A stretch of DNA of 53,859 bases from Clostridium sp. GTDB taxonomy: Bacteria; Bacillota; Dethiobacteria; Dethiobacterales; Dethiobacteraceae. Within the stretch, counting starts at the first letter, position 1; every line of letters begins with the position of its first letter. A program made the position numbers and the translations under genes. Where the stretch lies: contig JAGXRV010000066.1 in assembly GCA_018335695.1 (NCBI GenBank), positions 1 through 53,859 on the forward strand. The letters run 5' to 3'. The notes beneath the pieces are model-generated. The model saw only the letters and a program-made list of their open reading frames with translations, did no database searches and was not told where the DNA came from. Positions 32,951 through 42,748 of the stretch are shown piece after piece.

Positions 32951-33697
32951 TTACAACAGGAGCTCAATCTCAAGACGGGTTGCCTCATCAAGAAGAATTC
33001 GCTTTTCTTCCGCGGAGAGCTTAGCCGCCCGCAAAAGTTCCGGACGACTGTGCAATGTCTTTAAAAGAGCCTGTTCCCGGCGCCAGCGACGAATTCTCTC
33101 ATGGTTCCCGGATAATAGCACCTCAGGCACAGACATGCCGCGAAACTCGGCTGGCCGCGTATACTGCGGGTACTCCAACAGCCCTTCGCTAAAAGATTCC
33201 TGCAACGTTGACTCTGCCGGCAGCACTCCCGGCAAAAGCCTGACCACCGCATCGGCAACAGCCATAGCGGGAATTTCCCCGCCGGTAAGCACAAAATCTC
33301 CCAGAGAAATCTCTTCATCCACCAGCACATCTTGCACCCGTTGGTCAACACCTTCATAATGTCCGCAGAGCAAAAATAAACGTTTGTGTTTTGCGAGTTC
33401 ATAAGCCTTCGCTTGGGTGAACCGTTTGCCCCGGGGAGAGAGAAGAATAACAGGACCCACCCGCTCATCACTGGCATGCAGATATTCCAGTGCCAGAAAA
33501 AACGGTTCGGGCTGCATCACCATGCCCGGGCCACCGCCGTAAGGATAATCATCCACATGCCGATGCTTATTGTTCGCAAAGCAACGCAAATCTGTTATCT
33601 CAATTTCTACCTGTCCCGCTTCTACCGCCCGGCGGACTATACTGGATTCTAAAGCAGCAAACATTCCCGGGAAGATTGTCAGAATATCAATGCGCAA
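32951..33697 (-). CDS. trmD: tRNA (guanine-37-N1)-methyltransferase
   Basis: SPOUT knotted methyltransferase that forms m1G37 in tRNAs reading CNN/CGG codons. The TTG at 33697 is chosen because GAGGTG precedes it and the protein then opens [12 protein letters not shown] as in other TrmD; a GTG at 33706 adds three residues. [11 protein letters not shown] and the knot region [15 protein letters not shown] bind SAM. 248 residues. Between rimM and rplS. Confidence 0.96.
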   Translation of the reverse strand: MRIDILTIFPGMFAALESSIVRRAVEAGQVEIEITDLRCFANNKHRHVDDYPYGGGPGMVMQPEPFFLALEYLHASDERVGPVILLSPRGKRFTQAKAYELAKHKRLFLLCGHYEGVDQRVQDVLVDEEISLGDFVLTGGEIPAMAVADAVVRLLPGVLPAESTLQESFSEGLLEYPQYTRPAEFRGMSVPEVLLSGNHERIRRWRREQALLKTLHSRPELLRAAKLSAEEKRILLDEATRLEIELLL

Positions 33698-33707
33698 CCG
33701 ATTCACC

Positions 33708-34217
33708 TCACAGTAAACCCTCAGGCGGATCTACCACCATGCGACCGAGAAGAAGGTCAATTTGTACCACCGATTTAAGCGCGGGGATCAGTATTTCACC
33801 CTTTCCCACTTTCTCATTTTTGACCACGTATACATCGTTACTGCCGGTCTGCAGCACTTCCCGTACACGGCCAAGATAAACGCTATTTACAGTGTAGACC
33901 TCCAAGCCAATTATCTGGTCTAAGTAATAGAAATCTGTTGGTAGAGGCATTCTCTCAGAGAGGGGAATGGAAATCAACGCGCCAATCAAGCCTTCCGCAC
34001 TGTCGCAAGCATCAATGCCACTCAGAAACAATACCCAAAAACGACCATGAACAAACGCGTCTGTCACTTCATACTCTTTGACGTTAGCCCCTAGCTCTAA
34101 GAAAACATGCTTAAGAGCTTTTAAACGTTCAGGAAAATCGGAGAGGGGCAGAACTTTTAAACCACCTTTAACCCCGTGAGTGTTAATTACCTTGCCGATA
34201 GCCGCCAATTCAGCCAA
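33708..34217 (-). CDS. rimM: Ribosome maturation factor RimM
   Basis: 169 residues. N-terminal RimM beta-barrel ([17 protein letters not shown]) and C-terminal PRC-barrel ([30 protein letters not shown]). Helps 16S rRNA 3' major domain maturation with S19. TTG start with AGGTGAAG. 10 bp before the trmD start and 14 bp after khpA, one operon. Confidence 0.95.
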   Translation of the reverse strand: MAELAAIGKVINTHGVKGGLKVLPLSDFPERLKALKHVFLELGANVKEYEVTDAFVHGRFWVLFLSGIDACDSAEGLIGALISIPLSERMPLPTDFYYLDQIIGLEVYTVNSVYLGRVREVLQTGSNDVYVVKNEKVGKGEILIPALKSVVQIDLLLGRMVVDPPEGLL

Positions 34218-34231
34218 CCAGCTTCACCTGC

Positions 34232-34462
34232 CTACTGGACGATTTCCACCACGACCCGCTTTTTCTCGTTGGTCGACGCCGCGCTGACCACAGTCCGGAT
34301 GGCTTTGGCAATCCGGCCTTGTTTACCAATTACTTTACCCATATCTGCCGGAGCCACATGCAACTCCAGTGTGATGGTGCGACTGTCTTCCAACTGCTCC
34401 ACACGGACCTGTTCCGGATGGTCCACCAGGGCCTTGGCGATGAATTCAACCAAATCCTTCAT
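34232..34462 (-). CDS. khpA: KH-domain RNA-binding protein KhpA
   Basis: 76 residues, a single KH domain: LVEFIAKALVDHPEQVRV, GKVIGKQGRIAKAIRTVV (GxxG loop G-K-Q-G). With KhpB it binds many RNAs and affects cell elongation in Gram-positive bacteria. Between rpsP and rimM as usual. ATG start. Confidence 0.95.
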   Translation of the reverse strand: MKDLVEFIAKALVDHPEQVRVEQLEDSRTITLELHVAPADMGKVIGKQGRIAKAIRTVVSAASTNEKKRVVVEIVQ

Positions 34463-34482
34463 CGTTCATCACCATCCATACT

Positions 34483-34731
34483 TTACTGTTTGCCGATACC
34501 GGCTTTAACCAAAAGAGCTCTGACCGTATCGGAGGGCTGGGCACCTTTTAGCAACCATTCCTGCGCCTTATCACCGTTTATCTTTAATGTGGTCGGCTCA
34601 GTCGTTGGGTTATAATAACCGATTTCCTCAATAAAAGCACCGTCCCGCGGAGAGCGTGAATCTGTCACAACAATACGGTAAAAAGGCCGCTTCTTAGCGC
34701 CGACCCTCTTCAGACGAATTTTAACTGCCAT
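34483..34731 (-). CDS. rpsP: 30S ribosomal protein S16
   Basis: 82 residues, family start [20 protein letters not shown] and [12 protein letters not shown] with GGAGGTGAAG. First ribosomal gene of the rpsP-khpA-rimM-trmD-rplS cluster, 38 bp after ffh. Confidence 0.97.
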   Translation of the reverse strand: MAVKIRLKRVGAKKRPFYRIVVTDSRSPRDGAFIEEIGYYNPTTEPTTLKINGDKAQEWLLKGAQPSDTVRALLVKAGIGKQ

Positions 34732-34769
34732 CTTTCTTCACCTCCTTGTTTAGGGTATGCCGGTATCCC

Positions 34770-36116
34770 TTAGAAAAAGGGAAACCTGCCTTTCCCCTTC
34801 CCTTTCACTTTTCCTTTTTCCGCCTTGCCAAACTGCTTCATTAATTTTTGCATCATCTCAAACTGTTTAAGCAAATTATTAACATCCTGAACCCTAGTAC
34901 CGCTGCCAAGGGCTATTCTTCGCCGCCGACTACTGTTTAGGATGGACGGAAGCTGACGCTCTTTTTTTGTCATAGAGTTGATGATCGCTTCGACTTTAAC
35001 AAATTCTTTTTCGTCTACCGACATGCCTTTTAATTTTTTTCCCATGCCGCCCATGCCGGGCATCATCTCCAACAACTGATTGATGGGACCCATTTTTTTT
35101 AGTTGCTGCAACTGATCTAAAAAGTCATCCAAGGTAAACTGTTGCGAGCGCAACTTTTTTTCCATTTCGCGCGCTTTTTTTTCGTCGAAGGTGGATTGAG
35201 CTTTCTCAATAAGCGTTAGCACATCCCCCATGCCGAGAATTCGCGAAGCCATCCGCTCCGGGTAGAACGGTTCAAATGCATCTGTTTTTTCACCTAAGCC
35301 GGCAAATTTTACCGGACTGTCCGTCACCGCGCGCACAGAGAGAGCTGCACCGCCGCGTGTATCACCATCCAGCTTTGTTAACACCACGCCGGTCAATCCC
35401 AGTTTGTCGCGGAAAGACTCGGCCACATTAACAGCGTCCTGGCCGGTCATAGCATCAACAACTAAAAGTATCTCCTGGGGATTAACCGCTTTTTCAATGC
35501 GCGCCAACTCATCCATTAACGCTTGGTCAATGTGCAGACGTCCCGCAGTATCAATAACTAAATAATCGTGACGATACTTTTTGGCATGTTCAAGTGCGGC
35601 TTTCGCCGTCAGTACCGGGTCCTGCTGTCCCAGTTGAAAAACAGGTATGCCCAGTTGCTCTCCCAGTATCTGTAGTTGCTTAATCGCTGCCGGTCTGTAA
35701 ATATCTGCCGCCACCAAAAGCGGTGTATTTTGCTTCTTTTTTAATAAATTTGCCAATTTAGCGGCAGACGTTGTTTTCCCTGAGCCTTGCAAGCCTACCA
35801 TCATAATTACAGTTGGCGGATTGGGCGCATGGTTTAACTTGGCCACAGTACCGCCCATCAAAGCGGTCAGCTCATTGTTAACAATTTTTATCACCTGCTG
35901 ACCGGGGGTCAGACTCTCCAGCACGTCGCCGCCAAGACAGAGCTCCTTTACACCGGCCACAAAGTCCTTGACAACTTTATAATTCACATCTGCTTCCAAC
36001 AGAGCCAGCCTGACTTCCCGCAGTGCGGCATCAATATCTTTTTCAGTTAATTTACCTTTCCCCTGCAGACGTTTCAGCGTATTCTGCAGCTTGGTCGAAA
36101 GGCTTTCAAAAAGCAT
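34770..36116 (-). CDS. ffh: Signal recognition particle protein Ffh
   Basis: 448 residues: N domain, G domain with GLQGSGKTT (about 107-115), DTAGRLH, TKLDGDTRGG, and Met-rich M domain (about 300-430; LLEMMPGMGGMGKKLKGM) binding signal peptides and SRP RNA. Lys/Gly-rich tail. GTPase that targets nascent membrane proteins with FtsY. ATG with GGAGGAG. 19 bp after ylxM. Confidence 0.97.
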   Translation of the reverse strand: MLFESLSTKLQNTLKRLQGKGKLTEKDIDAALREVRLALLEADVNYKVVKDFVAGVKELCLGGDVLESLTPGQQVIKIVNNELTALMGGTVAKLNHAPNPPTVIMMVGLQGSGKTTSAAKLANLLKKKQNTPLLVAADIYRPAAIKQLQILGEQLGIPVFQLGQQDPVLTAKAALEHAKKYRHDYLVIDTAGRLHIDQALMDELARIEKAVNPQEILLVVDAMTGQDAVNVAESFRDKLGLTGVVLTKLDGDTRGGAALSVRAVTDSPVKFAGLGEKTDAFEPFYPERMASRILGMGDVLTLIEKAQSTFDEKKAREMEKKLRSQQFTLDDFLDQLQQLKKMGPINQLLEMMPGMGGMGKKLKGMSVDEKEFVKVEAIINSMTKKERQLPSILNSSRRRRIALGSGTRVQDVNNLLKQFEMMQKLMKQFGKAEKGKVKGKGKGRFPFF

Positions 36117-36135
36117 TTATACTCCTCCAACCTGC

Positions 36136-36471
36136 TTAATCCAGCAGTCTTTCCACAATAGCCAATGCCTCTGTGCGAAGAGCATGGGGAATCTCCTCGG
36201 CAGACAGAAGCTCCTGTAGTTTTCGCAAGTCTTTTTCTTGCAGAGCAAAACGAGCAACCAACCCAAGACGCTTTTCTGTTTTTTCCAGCGTCTTGACGGC
36301 TCTTTTAATTAAATCGTGCACACCCTGGCGTGAAATCCCTTTGTTAACGGCAATCTCCGCTAAACTTAAATCATGCTGGTAATATAACTCAAGACACTCC
36401 CGCTGTCTCCCTGTCAGAAAATTACCGTAAAAGTCATAAAGCAGATTGACTCGCGTAGTCTCCTCCAGCAT
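36136..36471 (-). CDS. ylxM: YlxM-family HTH protein
   Basis: 111 residues with a sigma-70 region-4-like HTH: RQRECLELYYQHDLSLAEIA and GISRQGVHDLIKRAV. YlxM is associated with SRP and stimulates its function in Gram-positive bacteria. The ATG at 36471 starts at the conserved MLEETTRVNLLYDFYG; a TTG five codons upstream is less likely. Between ftsY and ffh. Confidence 0.93.
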   Translation of the reverse strand: MLEETTRVNLLYDFYGNFLTGRQRECLELYYQHDLSLAEIAVNKGISRQGVHDLIKRAVKTLEKTEKRLGLVARFALQEKDLRKLQELLSAEEIPHALRTEALAIVERLLD

Positions 36472-36565
36472 TTTACCACATCCCAAACAGGCTGTAAAGG
36501 TTTATTGCTTTACAGCCATAATTTATTTTGCCTCGGGTAAAAGACGATAATTAAGTGACCAGCCG

Positions 36566-37477
36566 TCAATCAGCGTCAAATAAACTGTTGACATACTCTG
36601 CCGGGTCAAAAGGCTGAAGATCCAAAACGCCTTCGCCGACGCCTACAAACTTGACCGGCACTTTCAGCTCTTTAGCGATGGCGATGACAATCCCACCTTT
36701 AGCTGTGCCGTCTAATTTTGTAAGAATAACTCCGGTGAGTGCCGCCGCTTCGTTAAAAACTTTCGCTTGAGCCAAAGCGTTTTGTCCGGTGGTAGCATCC
36801 AGCACCAGCAAAACTTCATGCGGAGCGCCGGGCAGAGCTTTTTCAACTACTCGGCGTATTTTTTTCAATTCTTCCATTAAGTTAGCTTTATTATGTAGCC
36901 GTCCTGCGGTATCACACAACACCACATCCCGCTTTCGCCCAAGAGCAGCAGTAATACCGTCGAAGATCACTGCCGATGGGTCGGCACCATGTTGATGTTT
37001 AATAATTTCACTGCCGGCACGGTCAGCCCAGATTTCCAGCTGCTCTATGGCAGCAGCGCGAAAAGTATCGCCTGCCACAAGCAGCACTTGTTTGCCCTCA
37101 CTTTTAAGGCGGCTTGCCAACTTGCCGATACTGGTTGTTTTACCCACTCCATTTACACCCAGAACGAGAATCACCGCCGGCTTTTCAGAGATATTAAGCT
37201 CGACATGTTCCCGACCCAAAATATCCAGCACAAGACCTTTGAGAAGCTCCATCACCTGATGTGCTTCCCTGACTTTTTCTTCTCTCACTCTCCGGCGCAG
37301 GGCTGCTACCAAATCGAGTGTAGTTGCCACTCCTACATCGGCGGCTACCAAGATTTCTTCTAGCTCTTGATAAAATTCATCGTCAAACGCATTGCGAGCG
37401 AATAAACCTTCCATTCGCCCCATAATGCCGCTGCGCGTTTTTTTTAACCCTTCTTTAATTTTGCTGAAAAAACCCAT
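36566..37477 (-). CDS. ftsY: Signal recognition particle receptor FtsY
   Basis: 303 residues, N and G domains only, without the long acidic A domain of E. coli, as is usual in Firmicutes. GVNGVGKTTSIGKLA (about 109), VAGDTFRAAA, DTAGRLH, TKLDGTAKGG. Receptor for Ffh-ribosome complexes at the membrane. Preceded by a 485-bp gap filled with a repeat array that separates it from smc. Confidence 0.97.
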   Translation of the reverse strand: MGFFSKIKEGLKKTRSGIMGRMEGLFARNAFDDEFYQELEEILVAADVGVATTLDLVAALRRRVREEKVREAHQVMELLKGLVLDILGREHVELNISEKPAVILVLGVNGVGKTTSIGKLASRLKSEGKQVLLVAGDTFRAAAIEQLEIWADRAGSEIIKHQHGADPSAVIFDGITAALGRKRDVVLCDTAGRLHNKANLMEELKKIRRVVEKALPGAPHEVLLVLDATTGQNALAQAKVFNEAAALTGVILTKLDGTAKGGIVIAIAKELKVPVKFVGVGEGVLDLQPFDPAEYVNSLFDAD

Positions 37478-37962
37478 TCTCTCCCATTCCTTTCTGCAAT
37501 TTCAACCAAGGGGACGGTTCTTCTCCTGGTATACTTTGCTAGCTTTTAAAAAAGACGCTTCATTCATCCTTTACGATGCCCTTACCCTGCCCTCACCCTA
37601 ACCCTCTCCCAGAGGGAGAGGGGAGATGATGGTCCTCACCTTGCCCTCACCCTAACCCTCTCCCAGAGGGAGAGGGGAGATGATGGTCCTCACCCTGCCC
37701 TCACCCTAACCCTCTCCCAGAGGGAGAGGGGAAATGATGGTCCTCACCCATACCCTCACCCTAACCCTCTCCCAAAGGGAGAGGGGAAATGATGGTCCTC
37801 ACCCATACCCTCACCCATACCCTCTCCCAGAGGGAGAGGGGAAATGATGATCCTCACCCATACCCTCACCCATACCCTCACCCAGAGGGAGAGGGGATCT
37901 GTTTCCTTACCCAGAGGGAGAGGGGATCTGTTTCTTTACCCAGAGGTAGAGGGGAGATGTTT
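37478..37962. repeat. Degenerate tandem array of the C-rich inverted repeat (locus D)
   Basis: About six units of 54-55 bp begin near 37590, 37644, 37698, 37753, 37808 and 37863, in the opposite orientation to loci A-C. Each has CCCTCACCCTAACCCTCTCCC/GGGAGAGGGG and an AGATGATGGTCCTCAC linker. Decaying copies (CCCAGAGGGAGAGGGGATCT) of about 30 bp period run up to the smc stop. A GGGGACGGTTCTTCT motif lies at 37504. The array sits inside the smc-ftsY interval, so transcripts would carry hairpins. No gene seen. Confidence 0.85.
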
Positions 37963-40900
37963 CTAGGCGGTTGATGCTTGCATTTGCGCTTCCCTCAACC
38001 GGACAGAAATAAGCTTGGAAACGCCTGCTTCTTCCATCGTGACGCCATAAAGAATGTCAGCCAGCTCCATCGTTTTCTTTCGATGGGAAATCAGCACAAA
38101 TTGTGTTTCTCCGCTTAGTTTGCCTAGATATTCAGTAAAACGTGCAAGATTTGCCTCGTCCAAAGAAGCTTCAATTTCATCAAGAATACAAAACGGCGTC
38201 GGCTTAACCTTTAAAAAAGCGAAAAGTAAGGCAATGGCAGTCAGCGCCTTTTCACCACCGGAGAGCAAAGACAAGTGCTGCAGCTTTTTCCCAGGCGGCT
38301 GCGCCATAATTTCAATGCCGGCTTCCAATAGATTATCTTGATCAGTAAGCCTTAACTGTGCACGACCGCCGCCAAACAATTCTTTAAAAACAAGCGCGAA
38401 ATTTTCACTTATAATTGCAAATGCGGCAGCAAATTTTTCACCCATACGACTATCCATTTCCCGAATTACACGCAGTAAATCTTTTTCTCCCTCAAGCAGA
38501 TCATTTTGTTGCCTGATAAGAAAATCTACCCGCTCCCGGACACGTCCGCATTCCTCAATCGCACCTAAATTTACCATTCCCAGAGCACTAATTTGCTCTT
38601 TTAGCTGCAAAACTTCTGCTTGAGCCTGCATACTGTCCGTCACTGGTTGAGCCAATTTTTCTGCTGCCGCAAAGTCAAGCTCCCAGCTCTCCCGCAAGCG
38701 GTCAATTACTGCCTGCAAGTCCATTTCGAGACGTCCTTGCTCCACTTCTAAACGCGCTTGCTTTCGTTCGAGTCCCGCCAAATTCTTTTCAAGTTGCCTG
38801 ATTTGTTCCGCCTCTTCCCGACAGAGCGTATTCTTTTCTTTGAGTTTTGCTTCGCGCTTCAACAATACAGATAAGAACTTCAGCCTTTCCTGCTCCAGCG
38901 CTTTAGCTTGCTCTCTTCCCTTTTCAGCCAGCTCTTCCAATTCCAACCTTTGGCTTTTAATTTCTCTTATTTCAGTCTCTTTCCCCTTTTTTCTTTCCGA
39001 TAAGCGGACACGTTCCCGCTCCAAGCGCTCCAGTTCTTCTTTATCATGCTCCAGTTGTTTTTGAATAGACGCAAAACGGACACGGCTTTCCGTATACTCA
39101 TTCTGCAAGCTGCGCTTTTCGTGCTCCCGAGCCGATAAAACACCGGCCAAGCCGGCAAGCTCGACCCGCAGACTGTTTTCCTGTTCCTGACAGTTCTCAA
39201 GGATCTCCTTAACTTTAGTCAGCGCAATTTCTTTAGCCTCACGCCGCGAAATTATTAGCTCCGCTTCCTGTTTAATCGCCTCCTGCTTTCGTTTCGCCGA
39301 CTCCTCTTGCCGAGCCAAAAAGACTATTTCGTTTTCCTTAACGCTAAGTGACATCTCACCGGCGCGCATTTTAGCCGCCAGTGCCGCCTCCTCGGCAGCC
39401 AAATCATCACTTTGCAGAGTCAAAGCCTTGATACGTTGTTGTTCTGCATCAATTTGGACTGATAATTTTTTCACTGTTACTTGCAACGCTTCCACTTCTC
39501 GGCGGCGGGAAAGCACTCCTGCCTCTTTCTTTTCCCGTCCGCCGGTCATTGCTCCGCCGGGGAGAATCACATCGCCTTCCAGGGTAACTACACGCTCGCG
39601 GAAACGAAGGATGCGGGCTACCGCTAAGGCAACGTCGAGATTAGTTGCCAGATGAACCCGACCTAGCAGCGACTCAGCCACCGGAGCAAAACGGGCTTCA
39701 CAACCAATCAGGTCAGCCGCCACGCCAAGATAACCCTGCTGTTCCGTTAAGGCGGCAGGAATAGAGCCCCTTGCCGGAGCCTCAAGAATATTTAACGGTA
39801 AAAATGTAGCTCTGCCCTCTTTCGTCGCTTTCAGCCAAGCAATAGCCTCTTTAGCGACGATGTCACTATCCGTTACTAAGTTTTGCAGAGCAGCCCCCAA
39901 AGCAGCTTCTAGCGCCGCTACATATTGCGGCGGCACATCAAGCACATCTGCCACTGTCCCAAAAATACCGGCAAACTGTCCGTTGTTCCTCTTGGCTGTC
40001 AGCACAGCTTTGACCCCGCGGTAATACCCGGTCATGCTGTTTTCCAGCTCCGCAAGTAATTGCAGTCTGTTTTGCACAAGCGTAAGCTCTTTAAGCTGCT
40101 GCTCTTTCCTTTCAGTTGCAGCAGACAGCCGGGTTGCATTCTCTGCCCGCTTAGCCTCATTGGCAAGCGCCAAACTGGACAACTGCTTCTGTTCGACCGC
40201 TTGCTTTTCTTTTTGCGCCAACAGCTCTTGTCCGGCTGATAAGAGCGCATTTAATTCCGCCTCTTGTTCCGTATACGCGCTGGAACGAGAGGCCGCTCTT
40301 TCTGTCAATTGTTCCAGCTCCGCCTCAAGACGGCTGTAATCAGACTGCAAGCGGCGAATTTCAGGCGATAGCCTGTCCAGCTCCTTGCGACAGGCAGCGG
40401 AACGCAAAGCCTCCGGAGAAGAATCCATATTTTCCATTGACTGCCTTGCCGTCTGCAGTTCTTTCTCAGCCTTCGCCAGCATTTTATTAGCGGCGCTCAC
40501 CCTGTCAAAGATACTGATTTCCTCGGCTGAAAGATTTTGCTCCTGCCTTTCCAGTTCAGCCAGGAAAGACCTTCCCTCAGAGAGCTGCCACTCCAAATTG
40601 TGAATCTTCTCCTGGTTAACGTCATTGCCGGCCTGAACTTTTTCCAATTGCGAAGAAAGGTGCTGGACTTCACGTTGCATGACAAGCAAAGCATCCTGTT
40701 CTTTATCTAAAGTCAGCCGCATTCCGTTCAATTCTGTTTCCCTGCGCACTACACCCGCTTGCAGTTGTAGCAGCTCATCGGCTGCAGCAGCAGCTTTTCC
40801 GTTCACGTCGTACCATTGAAGCCGCAGCTGCCCTCCTTGATGAACAAGCAGAGACACATCCCGCTCCCTCAGCATCGTCCGTAATTCAAGGTAATGCCGG

Positions 40901-41541
40901 GCAGCAGCAGCTTGTTCGCCCAAGGGAATTAACTGGCCGGTTAGTTCATGGATAATATCGCCCACACGCAATAAATTTTCAGCAGTCTCAGCAAGACGAC
41001 GCTCCGTCTCCCGCTTGCGCGTTTTATATCTAAGAATCCCGGCTGCCTCTTCAAATATTTGGCGTCTTTCTTCCGGACGGGCATGCAGTATTTCGTCAAC
41101 ACGCCCTTGACCGATAAATGAGTAGGCTTCCCTGCCGATGCCTGTATCCATAAATAATTCCTGAATATCTTTTAAGCGGCACTGCCGCTTATTTAATAAA
41201 TATTCGCTCTCGCCGCTGCGATAGAGCCTGCGAGTCACAGTTATCTCCTGGAAGTCAAGACCGAGCGCTCCGTCGGAATGGTCAAACGTTATCGAGACTT
41301 CGGCAAAACTAACCGGTTTGCGGCTGGTCGTGCCGCTAAAAATAATATCATCCATACGCAGCCCCCGTAAATGCTTAGCGCTTTGTTCACCAAGAACCCA
41401 ACGCACCGCATCGGTAACATTACTTTTGCCGCAGCCGTTGGGACCGACAACTACGGTTATGCCACGGGTTAATTCGATTGTGACCTTATCGGCAAAAGAT
41501 TTGAAGCCATGCATTTCCAAACGTTTGACAAACAAGGGCAT
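37963..41541 (-). CDS. smc: Chromosome segregation protein SMC
   Basis: 1192 residues, normal. N-terminal ATPase half with Walker A GPNGCGKSN (about 32-40), a coiled coil (about 165-500), hinge (about 505-660; IFGTVADVLDVPPQY, VTLEGDVILPGGAMTGG), a return coiled coil and C-terminal ATPase half with signature LLSGGEKALTAIALLFA and Walker B FCILDEIEASLD. Forms the condensin that organises the nucleoid with ScpA/ScpB. ATG after GGAGGGGGAG. Its stop codon directly abuts the repeat array. Confidence 0.98.
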   Translation of the reverse strand: MPLFVKRLEMHGFKSFADKVTIELTRGITVVVGPNGCGKSNVTDAVRWVLGEQSAKHLRGLRMDDIIFSGTTSRKPVSFAEVSITFDHSDGALGLDFQEITVTRRLYRSGESEYLLNKRQCRLKDIQELFMDTGIGREAYSFIGQGRVDEILHARPEERRQIFEEAAGILRYKTRKRETERRLAETAENLLRVGDIIHELTGQLIPLGEQAAAARHYLELRTMLRERDVSLLVHQGGQLRLQWYDVNGKAAAAADELLQLQAGVVRRETELNGMRLTLDKEQDALLVMQREVQHLSSQLEKVQAGNDVNQEKIHNLEWQLSEGRSFLAELERQEQNLSAEEISIFDRVSAANKMLAKAEKELQTARQSMENMDSSPEALRSAACRKELDRLSPEIRRLQSDYSRLEAELEQLTERAASRSSAYTEQEAELNALLSAGQELLAQKEKQAVEQKQLSSLALANEAKRAENATRLSAATERKEQQLKELTLVQNRLQLLAELENSMTGYYRGVKAVLTAKRNNGQFAGIFGTVADVLDVPPQYVAALEAALGAALQNLVTDSDIVAKEAIAWLKATKEGRATFLPLNILEAPARGSIPAALTEQQGYLGVAADLIGCEARFAPVAESLLGRVHLATNLDVALAVARILRFRERVVTLEGDVILPGGAMTGGREKKEAGVLSRRREVEALQVTVKKLSVQIDAEQQRIKALTLQSDDLAAEEAALAAKMRAGEMSLSVKENEIVFLARQEESAKRKQEAIKQEAELIISRREAKEIALTKVKEILENCQEQENSLRVELAGLAGVLSAREHEKRSLQNEYTESRVRFASIQKQLEHDKEELERLERERVRLSERKKGKETEIREIKSQRLELEELAEKGREQAKALEQERLKFLSVLLKREAKLKEKNTLCREEAEQIRQLEKNLAGLERKQARLEVEQGRLEMDLQAVIDRLRESWELDFAAAEKLAQPVTDSMQAQAEVLQLKEQISALGMVNLGAIEECGRVRERVDFLIRQQNDLLEGEKDLLRVIREMDSRMGEKFAAAFAIISENFALVFKELFGGGRAQLRLTDQDNLLEAGIEIMAQPPGKKLQHLSLLSGGEKALTAIALLFAFLKVKPTPFCILDEIEASLDEANLARFTEYLGKLSGETQFVLISHRKKTMELADILYGVTMEEAGVSKLISVRLREAQMQASTA

Positions 41542-41575
41542 CTCCCCCTCCAGCTCGACAATTTATGAAATAGCA

Positions 41576-41606
41576 GATAAAAATACCTGCTTGCGTGCAA
41601 GCAGGT
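41576..41606 (-). terminator. Terminator after spoVS
   Basis: Perfect 9-bp stem ACCTGCTTG/CAAGCAGGT with T-rich flank on the minus strand, 16 bp after the spoVS stop. Confidence 0.8.
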
Positions 41607-41621
41607 AAAAAGTTAGCCGCT

Positions 41622-41882
41622 TTACCGAGATTCAACAATAAACTTAATTGCCGTCCGCTCTTCAGAGTCGATGACAATTTCGGCAAAAGCTGGAATAACA
41701 ACAAGGTCAATGCCGTTAGGTGCCACAAAACCTCGACAGATAGCGATAGCCTTTACCGCCTGGTTTACCGCACCGGCACCAACCGCTTGGATCTCGGCTG
41801 AACCCTTCTCCCGGACAACGGCTGCTAAGGCTCCCGCCACTGATTTTGGGTTGGAGTGCGCAGAAACTTTTAACACTTCCAT
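41622..41882 (-). CDS. spoVS: Stage V sporulation protein S
   Basis: 86 residues, an Alba-like SpoVS domain: EVLKVSAHSNPKSVAGALA, the conserved VGAGAVNQAVKAIAI and DLVVIPAFAEI. Needed for completing stage V and for septation control in Bacillus; probably binds nucleic acid. Located between rnc and smc with its own terminator. Near-universal in endospore formers, which supports the lineage. Confidence 0.96.
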   Translation of the reverse strand: MEVLKVSAHSNPKSVAGALAAVVREKGSAEIQAVGAGAVNQAVKAIAICRGFVAPNGIDLVVIPAFAEIVIDSEERTAIKFIVESR

Positions 41883-42032
41883 AGTGCCACAATTCCCCCT
41901 TCATTAGTACGTCTCGAGCTATTGTCGCAAGCGTCCGGCAGAAGATTAGGCTTCTCTGTGCTACTCTTACTTATGTGCTACTCTTACTTATTCGTTATAA
42001 AGTAAATAAATTCCTGCAATTAATGGAGGAAT

Positions 42033-42734
42033 TTATTCCGGTCTCACCAAAGAAACATAGGCTTGGCGGGCAGCTTCCTGTTCTGCTTCTTTTTTGGAGC
42101 GGCCACTCCCTTCACCCAGAACTTTTCCGTGCAAAATCAGTTGTGCCACAAAAATTTTGGAATGATCAGGCCCCTGTTCGGAGACAATCTGATAATCCGG
42201 CGTAGTGGCAAAGGCAGCTTGACTATATTCTTGCATCAAAGTCTTGTAATCATGTCGCAAGCAACCATTAGCCAAGCCTTCGAGCAAAGAAGCAAACTGT
42301 TTTTCCACTACTTTCCGCACAGCATCAAACCCCAAGTCAAGATAAACGGCACCCAACAGCGCCTCAAATGCATCAGCCAATAATGAAGGTCGCTGACGCC
42401 CACCGCTTGCGGCTTCCCCTTTTCCCAGCCGCAAACAAGAGCCAAGACAAAGCTGGTTTGCCAACAAACTCAAAGACTCCTCGCAAACTAAACCGGCACG
42501 AAAGCGAGTAAGTTTTCCTTCGGGAAAATCAGGAAAACGCTGATAAAGCACCTCAGAAATCGCCAGTTCCAAAACCGCATCACCCAAAAACTCGAGCCGT
42601 TCGTTGTGTGCATTACTGCCTAGGTTATGCTCGTGAGCATAGGACGAATGGGTTAGTGCCTGCTGATAATAGTTAAAAGCAACCGGAGCAATCTCTAATT
42701 GATCGGCTAAAGCTTGAAGAAGTTTTCTATCCAT
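42033..42734 (-). CDS. rnc: Ribonuclease III
   Basis: 233 residues: endonuclease domain with signature ERLEFLGDAVLELAISEVLY (about 46-65) and DAFEALLGAVYLD, then a dsRNA-binding domain (about 160-230; DYKTLMQEYSQ, GSGRSKKEAEQEAARQAY). Processes rRNA and other double-stranded RNAs. ATG after GGTGAAAAT. Follows fabF by 14 bp in the classical fab-rnc-smc order. Confidence 0.97.
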   Translation of the reverse strand: MDRKLLQALADQLEIAPVAFNYYQQALTHSSYAHEHNLGSNAHNERLEFLGDAVLELAISEVLYQRFPDFPEGKLTRFRAGLVCEESLSLLANQLCLGSCLRLGKGEAASGGRQRPSLLADAFEALLGAVYLDLGFDAVRKVVEKQFASLLEGLANGCLRHDYKTLMQEYSQAAFATTPDYQIVSEQGPDHSKIFVAQLILHGKVLGEGSGRSKKEAEQEAARQAYVSLVRPE

Positions 42735-42748
42735 ATTTTCACCGAAAG

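Noticed and set aside
37590-37960. CRISPR-like or coding repeat region
   Set aside because: Units decay in length and sequence, linkers are constant, and the open frames read only low-complexity repeat.
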